The notes beneath the pieces are model-generated. The model saw only the letters and a list, made by a program, of their open reading frames with translations. It did no database searches and was not told the origin of the DNA. DNA of 64,000 nucleotides from Collimonas pratensis (GTDB lineage: Bacteria > Pseudomonadota > Gammaproteobacteria > Burkholderiales > Burkholderiaceae_D), in contig NZ_CP013234.1 of assembly GCF_001584185.1 (NCBI RefSeq), positions 5,208,001-5,272,000 on the forward strand, given 5' to 3'. The translations under genes were made by a program, and so were the position numbers. Shown here piece by piece: positions 28,283 to 37,014 of the stretch; the first letter of the stretch is position 1; every line of letters begins with the position of its first letter.

Positions 28283-28690
28283 ATGCGTAGTTGGGACGAA
28301 CCAAAAAAACGGAAAGCCCGCGTCGAAATCATTCCCATGATCGACGTCATGATGTTTCTCCTGGTGTTTTTCGTATTGATCAGTCTCAATGTGATTCCTG
28401 CCTTGGGCCTGAAGACGCATCTCCCTAGCGCCAGCAGCTCGCAGGATTTGAAGCCGCAGAACAAGGCGGTGATCACCATCGGCCTCAACGATGCCCTGCA
28501 GGTTGACGGCGTCGACACCAAGATCAGCGAGTTGTCTAGCCGCCTGAACCTGGCGAAAAAGAACGGTGAAAAACTCAACGTGATCGTCAACAGCGATCGC
28601 GGCGTCGAAGTGCAGCGGCTGGTGGAAGTCATGGATAACCTGAAGCAGAACGGCTTCGAATCCATTTCCATCGCAACCCGCAAGCCGTGA
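28283..28690 (+). CDS. exbD: ExbD-family proton-channel subunit
   Basis: A 135-residue inner-membrane protein with one transmembrane helix (IPMIDVMMFLLVFFVLISL, about 18-36) whose aspartate is the proton-carrying residue of ExbD/TolR, then a periplasmic domain (ITIGLNDALQVDGV, VIVNSDRGVEVQRLVEVMD). With ExbB it uses proton flow to drive TonB. GAGGTAGTG precedes the ATG. It opens the exbD-tonB-receptor-exbB group; its TGA shares its A with the tonB ATG. The order, with exbD first and exbB after the receptor, differs from the common exbB-exbD-tonB order. No clear Fur or Pho box was seen upstream. Confidence 0.9.
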   Translation: MRSWDEPKKRKARVEIIPMIDVMMFLLVFFVLISLNVIPALGLKTHLPSASSSQDLKPQNKAVITIGLNDALQVDGVDTKISELSSRLNLAKKNGEKLNVIVNSDRGVEVQRLVEVMDNLKQNGFESISIATRKP

Positions 28691-29424
28691 TGCAGGCGAC
28701 GATGAACATGCCGTTCTTTTTTCGCTTCCGCGATGCGCTGGCAACCTTGCCATCCGCATTGATCCTGGCGATCCTGATCTTTGCCGGCATCCAGAAGGCA
28801 GTGAAGATCCAGCCGCATGTCGACGATTCCCTGGTGCAGATCGCATCGACCGAGCCGGAGCCGCCCGTAACCGCGCCAACGCCGCCGGCGCCTGTGCCGC
28901 TGCAGGAAGTGAAGCCGCAACCGGTAACCAAGCCGGTGCAACCAGTGGCAAAAACGCCGCCACCGCCAGCTCCGCCGCAGACAGTCACAGCAACACCGGT
29001 CAGCAGCGCACCTAGCGCTGAAGTTGCCGCGCCGACGCCACCCAAGGCTATCGCTGCACCGGTAGCAGCGCCGCAGGAAACGCCGCCGCCGGCGCCTGCG
29101 GCAAAGCCGAACAACGCCAGCATCGAGGCCAGCTATATCAGCAAGCTGCGCGCCCACCTGAACAGCATCAAGCGCTATCCGACCGGCCGTGAAGCCAGCC
29201 AGCAGCGGCCGCAGGGCAAGGTCAAGGTGTGGTTCGTGCTCAACCGCGACGGCACCCTCGTCGACCAAGGCATCGACGAATCGTCGAACTCCATGCTGCT
29301 CGACGAAGCCGCCCGCAAGACCATCAACCGCGCCACGTTTACCGGGTTTCCCGAGTCCAGCTGGGCCGGCGAAGCAACTCACAGATTCAGCGCCGAGTTG
29401 GAGTTCATCCCGGGAGCGGGATGA
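28690..29424 (+). CDS. tonB: TonB-family energy transducer
   Basis: A TonB protein of about 244 residues. Near the N terminus a single hydrophobic anchor (ALILAILIFAGI) is followed by a Pro-rich, Ala-rich spacer across the periplasm (about 50-140). The C-terminal TonB domain contains YISKLRAHLNSIKRYPTGRE and VWFVLNRDGTLVDQGIDE. The anchor helix lacks the usual SxxxH of E. coli TonB. I prefer the ATG at 28690, which overlaps the exbD stop, to a GTG one codon earlier. It should couple this locus's receptor, and perhaps others, to ExbB-ExbD. Confidence 0.88.
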   Translation: MQATMNMPFFFRFRDALATLPSALILAILIFAGIQKAVKIQPHVDDSLVQIASTEPEPPVTAPTPPAPVPLQEVKPQPVTKPVQPVAKTPPPPAPPQTVTATPVSSAPSAEVAAPTPPKAIAAPVAAPQETPPPAPAAKPNNASIEASYISKLRAHLNSIKRYPTGREASQQRPQGKVKVWFVLNRDGTLVDQGIDESSNSMLLDEAARKTINRATFTGFPESSWAGEATHRFSAELEFIPGAG

Positions 29425-29507
29425 AGCAGCAGTTTGCAAACCAAGTTGAAGACTTCGCCTGAACGCTTTGTCCAGGCACACACCAAAAAACTACAGGGAG
29501 TAGAACC

Positions 29508-31901
29508 ATGCAATTCAAAGTCACCCGGCTGTCACTGCTGATTTCCGGGCTATTCATCGCTGCCAGTCCACTGGTCCACGCTGCCGACACCTCCGACGTC
29601 GGCAAGGTCACGGTGCAGGGCGATGCCGGCGGCGGCACGAGCACCGGCCTGATCCAGCAGGAAGAGTCGGCCAAGGCGCGCAGCTCGGTCGACCGCGGCT
29701 ATATCGAAAAGCAAAGCAGCACCGGCAATCCGTACCAGATGATTAACCTGCTGCCTGGCGTGAATTCCTACGACCAGGACGGCACCGGCCTGTTCGGCGG
29801 CAATGTCCGGGTGCGTGGCTTCAACAGCGACCAATTGGGGTTCACGATCAACGGCGCGCCAGTCAACGATTCCGGCAGCTTCGCCGTCTATCCGCAGGAA
29901 TATACCGACGCTGAAAACCTGTGCAATATTTTCGTCACGCAAGGCTCGACCGACACTGAAGCGCCGCATGTCGGCGCCTCCGGCGGCAACATCGGCATGA
30001 CCATGTGTACCCCGGAAGACCAGCAGCGTTTCCGCACCGAATACACTTTCGGTTCCAACCACTTGCAAAAAGGCTATGTCCGCCTCGACTCCGGCAAGCT
30101 GTTCAACGACCGCTTCAAATTCTTTGTCTCTTACTCGAAAACCCAGGCTGACAAATTCAAGGGCGAAGGCCGTGCCGACAAGGAACATACCGATTTCAAC
30201 AGCAACTTCGATCTTGGCGGCGGCAGCTATATCGACACTGGTTTCATGTACAACTCGGCAATCAACAACAACTATCGTTCGCTGACCAAGGCGCAGATCG
30301 CCCAGTACGGTCCGAACCTGGATTTCGGCACTGTCCCGCCGATACACCAGCCAGGCGGTCCAGGCGCGCAGAACGATTCGACCTACGGACCGAATGCGGG
30401 CATCAACACCGGCAACAAGAACCTGTACTACGGCTATAACCTGAATCCGTTCAAGAACTGGCTCGCCACCATGAACGCCCACTTCCAGCTGGCGCCGACT
30501 TCCAGCGTCGATGTCAGCCCTTACATGTGGTACGGCTTCGGCACCGGCGCCAACCAGCTGCAGACTGTCACCGAAGGCAATGCCGGCAACCTGCTGGGCG
30601 GCGGCGTACGTGATGTCAACGGCGACGGCGACACCAAGGACACGGTATTTGCCTACGAAGGCAGCCGCACCCGCACTTATCGTCCGGGCGTAACGATCAA
30701 GTACAACCAGCAGATCGACAATCACAAGCTGATGGTCGGCTATTGGTACGAGCGTGCGCGGCATCAGCAAACCGGTCCTTTCACACCAATCGACAACAAT
30801 GGCAACGCCGCCGATATCTGGCTCAACAATCCCGATCTGTGGTTGAAGAACCAGAATGGTTCTAATGTGCAGTACCGCGACACCATGACCATCAGCACCG
30901 GCAAATCGGCTTTCTTGCAGGACAATATCAGCCTGATGCAAGACAAGCTGAACCTGCAGCTCGGCGCCCGCTATTCGAGCATCGACCGCGACTTCACCAA
31001 CAATCCGAGCCAGAGTTCTCCTGGTTTCTATACTTTGCAGAAATCGTATTCCGATCTGCTTCCGAGCTTCGGCGCACGCTACCAGCTGACCACCACGGAT
31101 TCGGTGTTTTTCAATGCCGCGAAGAACTTCAAGGCGCCAGGCAATTTCTCCTATTTCAACCTGATTTCAGGCGGCACCATCGTCAACGGTGTCTACACCG
31201 GCGGCACTGTGCGCAATCCGGTAGTAGACAAGGAAACCTCGTGGAACTACGATCTCGGCTACCGTTATGCGGCTGACAAATGGACATTTTCCGGCTCCGT
31301 GTTCTATGTCGATTTCAAGAACCGCATCGCGAGTTCCTACAATCCCGTCTCTGGCAACACCACTGACTACAACGTCGGCGATTCCACCTCCAAGGGCTTT
31401 GAACTGGAATCCGGCTACTCGCTCACCAAGAACCTGAGCTTGTACGGCTCGCTCTCCTACATCAAGAGCAAGATGGACAGCGACATGCCGTTTTCGGCTA
31501 CCACCGCGCTGCCGACCGGCGGCAAGGAATTCCCTGATACGCCGAACTGGCTGAGCGGCCTGAGCCTGCAGTACCAGCAAGACAACTGGTATGTGTTCGG
31601 CCAGGGCAAGTACACCGGCAAGCGCTACACCACGCTGGTCAATGACGACAGCATCGGCGGCTACACCGTTTTCAACGCCGGCGCCGGCTATACCTTCCCT
31701 TCGTCGACCTGGCTGAAGAAGCCGACGGTCCGCTTCAACGTCAACAACATCTTCGACAAGCAGTTCCTGAGCCTCAGCTCCGGCAGCGGCAGCCAGTTCA
31801 CGACCAATGCTGTAGCAGTCGGCAATATCGCCGCATCGGCGCCGTTGTTCTATGTCAGTCCTCCGCGCACCTTCAGCGTCACGCTGGTCGCGGATTTCTG
31901 A
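29508..31901 (+). CDS. TonB-dependent outer membrane receptor
   Basis: A 797-residue receptor with a signal peptide (ASPLVHA, about residue 25), a plug domain (about 45-190, with NLLPGVNSYDQDG and RGFNSDQLGFTINGAPVND) and a beta-barrel ending SVTLVADF with the expected terminal Phe. Cysteines in AENLCNIF and MTMCTPED may form a plug disulfide. GGGAGTAG precedes the ATG. It is flanked by its own exbD-tonB and exbB genes and by phosphoester hydrolases, so the imported ligand is probably a phosphoester or its degradation product. It is not clearly a siderophore receptor: no siderophore gene or Fur box lies nearby. Confidence 0.9.
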   Translation: MQFKVTRLSLLISGLFIAASPLVHAADTSDVGKVTVQGDAGGGTSTGLIQQEESAKARSSVDRGYIEKQSSTGNPYQMINLLPGVNSYDQDGTGLFGGNVRVRGFNSDQLGFTINGAPVNDSGSFAVYPQEYTDAENLCNIFVTQGSTDTEAPHVGASGGNIGMTMCTPEDQQRFRTEYTFGSNHLQKGYVRLDSGKLFNDRFKFFVSYSKTQADKFKGEGRADKEHTDFNSNFDLGGGSYIDTGFMYNSAINNNYRSLTKAQIAQYGPNLDFGTVPPIHQPGGPGAQNDSTYGPNAGINTGNKNLYYGYNLNPFKNWLATMNAHFQLAPTSSVDVSPYMWYGFGTGANQLQTVTEGNAGNLLGGGVRDVNGDGDTKDTVFAYEGSRTRTYRPGVTIKYNQQIDNHKLMVGYWYERARHQQTGPFTPIDNNGNAADIWLNNPDLWLKNQNGSNVQYRDTMTISTGKSAFLQDNISLMQDKLNLQLGARYSSIDRDFTNNPSQSSPGFYTLQKSYSDLLPSFGARYQLTTTDSVFFNAAKNFKAPGNFSYFNLISGGTIVNGVYTGGTVRNPVVDKETSWNYDLGYRYAADKWTFSGSVFYVDFKNRIASSYNPVSGNTTDYNVGDSTSKGFELESGYSLTKNLSLYGSLSYIKSKMDSDMPFSATTALPTGGKEFPDTPNWLSGLSLQYQQDNWYVFGQGKYTGKRYTTLVNDDSIGGYTVFNAGAGYTFPSSTWLKKPTVRFNVNNIFDKQFLSLSSGSGSQFTTNAVAVGNIAASAPLFYVSPPRTFSVTLVADF

Positions 31902-31935
31902 TCGCAAGTCTTTAATGCAGCTGTAGCAAACCCTG

Positions 31936-31957
31936 GCGGCGGACTCTGGTCCGCCGC
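31936..31957. other. GC-rich hairpin between receptor and exbB
   Basis: GCGGCGGA pairs with TCCGCCGC around CTCTGG, 35 bases after the receptor stop, without a U-tract. It may stabilise the receptor message or reduce expression of the genes after it. Confidence 0.5.
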
Positions 31958-31984
31958 TGCAATATAAGTGACAAAGAGGTCATC

Positions 31985-32638
31985 ATGAACATGCAATTAT
32001 TCCACGAGCTCGCTTTCTATCTGATGTACGCCTGTGCCGCACTGGCGATCTTCGTGATTGTCGAACGCGGACTGTTTTTCAACTACACCTTGCGCCAGGC
32101 TATCGGCCTGGAAAAGGCCATGACGCATGCGGTGCAGCATGTGCAGGAACTGCCGGCCGAGCTGACTGCGCGCGGCAGCCTGCCGCTGACGCTGGTGTCG
32201 GATATCCTGGCCGAAAAGCATCAGCTGACCACCGAGAAGGATCTCGAAGATTTCAGCGAATCGGTATACATCGCCAACCGCGGCGCAGTGCAGCATCGCT
32301 TGTGGATCCTCGACACGATCGTGACGGCGGCGCCATTGCTCGGGCTGCTCGGTACGATTTTGGGTATTATCGATACTTTCAAGGCGCTGGCAGTTTCCGG
32401 CGTGTCCGATCCGGGCCAGGTCTCGCAAGGCATCGGCACCGCCTTGTACGCGACGGCGCTGGGTATCGGCATTGCGGTGGTCGGCATGTTCTTCTTCAAC
32501 ATGTTCCAGGAACGCATCGAACGCATCAACGATCACCTGAAGGTCTTGATGCTGCGCGCTTGCGTCGGCCGTGATGCCGGTAAGAGCGCCAGAGCAGCGA
32601 CAAACGGGGCAGATGCAGGAAAATTGCATATCGCCTGA
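31985..32638 (+). CDS. exbB: MotA/TolQ/ExbB-family proton-channel subunit
   Basis: A 217-residue inner-membrane protein with three hydrophobic segments (about 10-30, 110-135, 155-180). The conserved stretch PLLGLLGTILGI with a following TFKAL and the IGTALYATALGIGIAVVG helix are the ExbB/TolQ signature. GTGACAAAGAGG lies before the ATG. It completes the ExbB-ExbD-TonB motor, separated from exbD by the receptor gene. Genes 31985-35631 follow closely on the same strand and may be one transcript. Confidence 0.9.
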   Translation: MNMQLFHELAFYLMYACAALAIFVIVERGLFFNYTLRQAIGLEKAMTHAVQHVQELPAELTARGSLPLTLVSDILAEKHQLTTEKDLEDFSESVYIANRGAVQHRLWILDTIVTAAPLLGLLGTILGIIDTFKALAVSGVSDPGQVSQGIGTALYATALGIGIAVVGMFFFNMFQERIERINDHLKVLMLRACVGRDAGKSARAATNGADAGKLHIA

Positions 32639-32662
32639 TCAATATCGAGCGTAAAGGACTGG

Positions 32663-34384
32663 TTGAAACACATGCGTGCAACATCTTTCGGCCGGACCGC
32701 CCTGGCGCTATGCGCCACAGTTTTCTCCCTGGCCGCCTGCAGCGGCATGCAGCCAGTCAGGCCAGTCACGATCAACCTGGTCGCCATCAATGACTTGCAC
32801 GGTCATCTGGAAGCGACCAGCAAAAGCTTTACCGGTGTCGGCGACGCCAGCCCGCGCAAAATCAAGGCCGGCGGTATAGACACCATCGGCGGCGCCCTCA
32901 ATGCCTGGCGCGCCGAAGATCCGCAGCTGCTGCTGGTCGGCGCAGGCGACCTGATCGGCGCCAGTCCGGCACTATCGTCGATCTGGGCGGACGAACCGAC
33001 CATCGCCGCGCTCAATCAATTGCAGCTGCGCGTCAGCTCGGTCGGCAACCATGAATTCGACCAGGGCACGGCAGAACTGTTGCGCGATCAGCAAGGCGGC
33101 TGCCATTCCAACCGGCCCGACAAGGCTTGTCATTTTGCGCCGCAATTCAGCGGCGCCAGATTTTCTTATCTGACGGCCAACGTCATCGGCAATGCCAGCG
33201 GCCAGCCGCTGTTGCCGCCCTATCGTATCGAACAGGTGCGCGGCCTCAAGATCGGTTTCATTGGCGGCGTCGTGCGGGAGACGGAAAAAATGGTGTCGGC
33301 CGACGGCATCGCCAGCGTCCACTTCACCGATGAGGCAGACGCCATCAACCGCTGGGTGCCGGAGCTCAAGGCACAGGGCGTCAGCGCCATCGTGGTGCTG
33401 ATCCATCAAGGCGGAGAAACCTCGGAACCGTTCGACAAGACCAATTGCCAGCAGCTGCGCGGCCCTATCGTCGACATCGTCAAAAGGCTGGATCCTGCCA
33501 TCAGGCTGGTGATCAGCGCCCACACGCATAACGGCTATACCTGCCAGGTGGACGGCCGCACTGTGACCCAGGGCGATTCCTTCGGCCACATGCTGACCCG
33601 CATCACGCTGACCGTCGATCCCGGGGTTGCCGACCTGGCTGGCAAGATCACCGCCATCAACGCGCGCAACGTCCTGATGGATCCACAGCGCTTCACGGCC
33701 GATCCGGCGCTGGCCAGCTTCTTGCAACAACTGCAGGAGCGCAGCAATGTCATTCTGGCGCAGCCGATAGCGCGCATCGCCGTGCCGCATGTCGACAAGC
33801 AGATCAACGATGCCGGCGAATCGCCGCTGGGCGACCTCATCGCCGATTCCCAGCTGGCGGCAACCCGCAAGCTCGGCGCCCGGATTGCACTGATTAATCA
33901 CAAGAGCCTGCGTGAAAACCTGGAGAGCGATGCCGGCGGCAGCAACTATGCGCAGGTGGCCGCCACCACGCCATATGGCAATACGCTGGTGCTGATGAAC
34001 CTGAGCGGCAGCCAGATCCTTGCCTTGCTGGAGCAGCAAAGCTGGCTGGAAGAAGACCGTCCCGGCGGCCGCATCATGCTGCAGGTATCGCACGGCTTCA
34101 GCTATCGCTGGGATGCCAGGCAGCCGTTGGGGCAACGCGTCGTGCGCGGCAGCGTCAAGCTGGATGGCGTCGCGCTGGAGCCGCAAAAGCAATACCGGGT
34201 CAGCGTCAACAGCTTTATCGCCCAGGGCGGCGACGGCTTCAGCCTGCTGACCCAGGGCAGCGAACGGATCGACACCGGCATCAACGATCTCGACGCGCTT
34301 AGCCAATATCTGATCGCCAGCGAACGCGATGGACATCCCGCCGGCAGCGTCCAGACCGCCGGCCGCATCCTGCGTTTGCATTAA
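32663..34384 (+). CDS. Lipoprotein 5'-nucleotidase/bifunctional metallophosphatase (UshA-like)
   Basis: Cell-surface or periplasmic nucleotidase of about 570 residues. A lipobox (SLAACSG) follows the signal. The N-terminal metallophosphatase domain carries AINDLHGHLE, GAGDLIGASPALS, VGNHEFDQG and ISAHTHNGY, which bind the two metal ions. The C-terminal substrate-specificity domain includes NSFIAQGGDGFSLL. Enzymes of this family release phosphate and nucleosides from 5'-nucleotides, and some also cleave 2',3'-cyclic forms. The start is either TTG at 32663, which has AAAGGA at good spacing, or ATG at 32672. It lies between exbB and the PLD gene, consistent with nucleotide salvage. Confidence 0.9.
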   Translation: MKHMRATSFGRTALALCATVFSLAACSGMQPVRPVTINLVAINDLHGHLEATSKSFTGVGDASPRKIKAGGIDTIGGALNAWRAEDPQLLLVGAGDLIGASPALSSIWADEPTIAALNQLQLRVSSVGNHEFDQGTAELLRDQQGGCHSNRPDKACHFAPQFSGARFSYLTANVIGNASGQPLLPPYRIEQVRGLKIGFIGGVVRETEKMVSADGIASVHFTDEADAINRWVPELKAQGVSAIVVLIHQGGETSEPFDKTNCQQLRGPIVDIVKRLDPAIRLVISAHTHNGYTCQVDGRTVTQGDSFGHMLTRITLTVDPGVADLAGKITAINARNVLMDPQRFTADPALASFLQQLQERSNVILAQPIARIAVPHVDKQINDAGESPLGDLIADSQLAATRKLGARIALINHKSLRENLESDAGGSNYAQVAATTPYGNTLVLMNLSGSQILALLEQQSWLEEDRPGGRIMLQVSHGFSYRWDARQPLGQRVVRGSVKLDGVALEPQKQYRVSVNSFIAQGGDGFSLLTQGSERIDTGINDLDALSQYLIASERDGHPAGSVQTAGRILRLH

Positions 34385-34413
34385 TCTTTGTGACCCTCTC
34401 TCGAAAGCAGCAC

Positions 34414-35631
34414 ATGCGCAAATTGATCGTCCCGCTCGCCATCCTGCTCGGCCACATCGGCATGGCCCAGGCTGAATTCAGCATCCCTGGCTACGAGCTG
34501 GTGCATACCGCGCCAGTGGAAACCACATTGGCGACGCCCGATTTGCGTGAGCCGCTGCAAGTCTGGAGCGAAATGTTCGACGGCGCCAAGCACGAGATCG
34601 TGCTCGGCCAGTTCTATGTCGCCAGCCAGCCCGGCGCCGCCTTCGAGCAAGTGATCGCACGGCTCGCCGCAGCCGGCGAGCGTGGCGTCAAGATCCGCTT
34701 CCTGATGGAAGAAAAGGGTAAGTTCGCCTCCGACATGGCGACCATCGAACGGTTGAAGAAAATTCCTAACCTGGAATTCCGCTACCTGGATTATTCCAAG
34801 CTGACCGGCAACGGCATCATCCACGCTAAGTACTTGGTGATCGACGGCAGCGCCGCCTATGTCGGCAGCCAGAACTTCGACTGGCGCTCCTTTGCCCACA
34901 TCCATGAAACCGGGCTGCGGATTACCGATCCGGTGGTGGTGGTCCAGCTGCAAAAGATTTTCGAGCATGACTGGCAGGCGCAGGCGTTGATCGCGCAAGG
35001 CAAGGAAGTGCCGAAACTGAATCAAGCCGTGGTTGCCGCCAACGACCAGCAGGCGACATTCCTGGTGGCCAGCCCGAACGCTTTCAATCCGCCCGGTGTG
35101 GGCGACTCTGAAACCGAATTGCCGAAGCTGCTGGCGGCGGCCAAGTCGGAAGTACGGATACAGCTGCTGGACTATGCGCCGCTGAGCTACGGCCCGAATC
35201 GCACGCGGCCGTATTACGCTGTGATCGACAATGCGATCCGTGCGGCGCTGGCGCGCGGCGTCAAGGTCAAGCTGATGGTGTCGAACTGGAATACCGAGAA
35301 GCCGGCGATCGCCTATCTGCAAAGCCTGGCGCTGCTGCCCGGCATGGAGATCCGCATCGTTACGCTGCCGCAGGCCGGCAGCGGCTTCATCCCGTTCGCC
35401 CGGGTAATCCATAGCAAGACCATGGAGATCGATGGCCAGGTGGCATGGATAGGCACCAGCAACTGGAGCGGCGGTTATCTGGATTTATCGCGCAACCTGG
35501 AAATCGTGCTGCGCAATGAGAAGATGGCGCAGCGGATCGCCGAGCTGCACCGGCAAACCTGGGATTCGGCCTACGCCCAGCCCATCGACGTGCTGAAGGA
35601 TTACCCCAAGCCGGTGAAGGGCAAGGAATAA
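34414..35631 (+). CDS. Secreted phospholipase-D-fold protein resembling PLD3/PLD4 exonucleases
   Basis: A 405-residue exported protein (signal AILLGHIGMAQA) with two HKD motifs: H137-x-K139-x4-D144 (GIIHAKYLVID) followed by GSQNFDWRSF, and H333-x-K335-x4-D340 (VIHSKTMEID) followed by GTSNWSGGYL. The DWRS and GTSNWSG contexts, and KIFEHDW, match the PLD3/PLD4/poxvirus-K4 group better than cardiolipin synthases. PLD3 and PLD4 are 5' exonucleases on single-stranded nucleic acid. I chose the ATG at 34414; a GTG at 34390 has no gain. It follows the nucleotidase by 29 bases. Cleaving nucleic acid or phospholipid are both possible; the locus favours phosphoester scavenging. Confidence 0.82.
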   Translation: MRKLIVPLAILLGHIGMAQAEFSIPGYELVHTAPVETTLATPDLREPLQVWSEMFDGAKHEIVLGQFYVASQPGAAFEQVIARLAAAGERGVKIRFLMEEKGKFASDMATIERLKKIPNLEFRYLDYSKLTGNGIIHAKYLVIDGSAAYVGSQNFDWRSFAHIHETGLRITDPVVVVQLQKIFEHDWQAQALIAQGKEVPKLNQAVVAANDQQATFLVASPNAFNPPGVGDSETELPKLLAAAKSEVRIQLLDYAPLSYGPNRTRPYYAVIDNAIRAALARGVKVKLMVSNWNTEKPAIAYLQSLALLPGMEIRIVTLPQAGSGFIPFARVIHSKTMEIDGQVAWIGTSNWSGGYLDLSRNLEIVLRNEKMAQRIAELHRQTWDSAYAQPIDVLKDYPKPVKGKE

Positions 35632-35653
35632 TCCTGTCGGCACAGCCTCGGCC

Positions 35654-36451
35654 TCAGGCGGCGCCGACCACCGCGGTCAGCATGCTGATGGCGCCGATAT
35701 CGATGCCGTCGACCGCAATCGAGATCGCTTCGTCATCCTGCCTGGCGCCGGCGATATACAGCAGCGGCAGATAGTGCTCAGGCGTAGGCACTGACAATTG
35801 GGCGTCCTGGCCCTGGTCGGCGTAATCGACCAGGGCTTGCATATCGCCGCTTAACAAACTGTTGCGTATGTGATCGTTGAAGCGCTCGGCCCAGGCATGC
35901 GCCGGCGCATCCTGATGCCGATTCATCAGGCGCAGGTTGTGCACCACGTCGCCACTGCCGATGATCAGCACGCCTTGTTCGCGCAGCACCGCTAGCTTGC
36001 GACCCAGGTCGAAATGGAACTGCGCCGGCTGGGTGGCGTCGATGCTCAGCTGTATCACCGGCACGTCGGCCTTGGGAAAAGCCTTGACCAGCACCGACCA
36101 GGTGCCGTGATCCAACCCCCAGGACTGGTCCATGGCAACCGTCAGCGGCGCCAGCAGATCACGCACTTGCGCCGCCAGTTGCGGATCGCCCGGCGCCGGA
36201 TAGCGCACATCGAACAGCTCCTGCGGGAAACCGCCGAAATCGTGGATGGTTTTGGGCGCGGCCATGGCGGTCACGCCGATGCCGCGCGTGTACCAGTGCG
36301 CCGACACCGACAGGATCGCCTTCGGCTGCAATTGCGTCACGCGCGCGCCGAGGCTGGCCCAGGCGGCGGTGTAGCGGTTATCTTCCAGCGCATTCATCGG
36401 GCTGCCATGGCCGAAGAAAATCGCCGGCATGCGAGTGGTGTTGCTGCTCAT
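35654..36451 (-). CDS. LigB/DODA-type extradiol ring-cleavage dioxygenase
   Basis: A 265-residue class III extradiol dioxygenase of the 4,5-DOPA dioxygenase (YgiD) group, which opens catechol rings with O2 on a non-haem metal. FFGHGSPMNALEDN carries the first metal histidine; SVSAHWYTRG, the WGLDHGTWSVL region and IGSGDVVHNL are the other conserved sites. It is transcribed after the DoxX gene on the same strand, 20 bases apart, and the divergent LysR gene probably controls both. A quinone or phenolic stress role is likely, but the natural substrate is not determined. Confidence 0.88.
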   Translation of the reverse strand: MSSNTTRMPAIFFGHGSPMNALEDNRYTAAWASLGARVTQLQPKAILSVSAHWYTRGIGVTAMAAPKTIHDFGGFPQELFDVRYPAPGDPQLAAQVRDLLAPLTVAMDQSWGLDHGTWSVLVKAFPKADVPVIQLSIDATQPAQFHFDLGRKLAVLREQGVLIIGSGDVVHNLRLMNRHQDAPAHAWAERFNDHIRNSLLSGDMQALVDYADQGQDAQLSVPTPEHYLPLLYIAGARQDDEAISIAVDGIDIGAISMLTAVVGAA

Positions 36452-36471
36452 GATGACCTCATCCAGTAAAG

Positions 36472-36876
36472 TTATTTGTCGGCCTTGGCGTTACCGATGG
36501 CAAACGCGCCGTTGCCCAGCAACGCAACCGACAATGCCGTCACCACCATGAATGCAGGATATTCCCAGCCGCCGTTCGGGCTGGTGAACACCCAGCCGTT
36601 AGGCGCATGCACCGATAACGCGCCCAGCAGCACCGGCAAGGAAATGATCGCCGCGATGCGCGCCTGCAAGCCAAGCACCATCGCCAGACCGGTCAGTACT
36701 TCCACCGCGACTACAGGGTACACCGACCAGGCCGGAAAACCCTGGCTGGCGAAAAAACCGGCGGCGCCGGGCAAGGTGAAAACGAACACCTTGAGATAGG
36801 CATGCGCCAGCAAGGCGATGCCGAGGGTGAGTCTGAGCAGGGTGGCGGCATACATGCCGGGATTGCTGGTGTTCAT
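36472..36876 (-). CDS. DoxX-family membrane protein
   Basis: A 134-residue inner-membrane protein with four hydrophobic helices, opening YAATLLRLTLGIALLAHAYLK and containing SVYPVVAVEVLTGLAMVLGL, the DoxX signature. DoxX proteins are thought to act in quinone or thiol redox at the membrane. It is the first gene of the DoxX-dioxygenase pair and starts 138 bases from the LysR gene, with a shared regulatory gap. Function is inferred from family and context. Confidence 0.87.
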   Translation of the reverse strand: MNTSNPGMYAATLLRLTLGIALLAHAYLKVFVFTLPGAAGFFASQGFPAWSVYPVVAVEVLTGLAMVLGLQARIAAIISLPVLLGALSVHAPNGWVFTSPNGGWEYPAFMVVTALSVALLGNGAFAIGNAKADK

Positions 36877-37014
36877 GGCGAACTTTCAAAGAATAATAGT
36901 TAACAGCCGAGGGTGGCTGCCGGATCGTGTTTCACTATATATTCTTGCAATACAAAGAAAAATACGCTTTCATTAAAATAAGATTTCCGTATTTCGGAAT
37001 AATAGGATCCAGCG

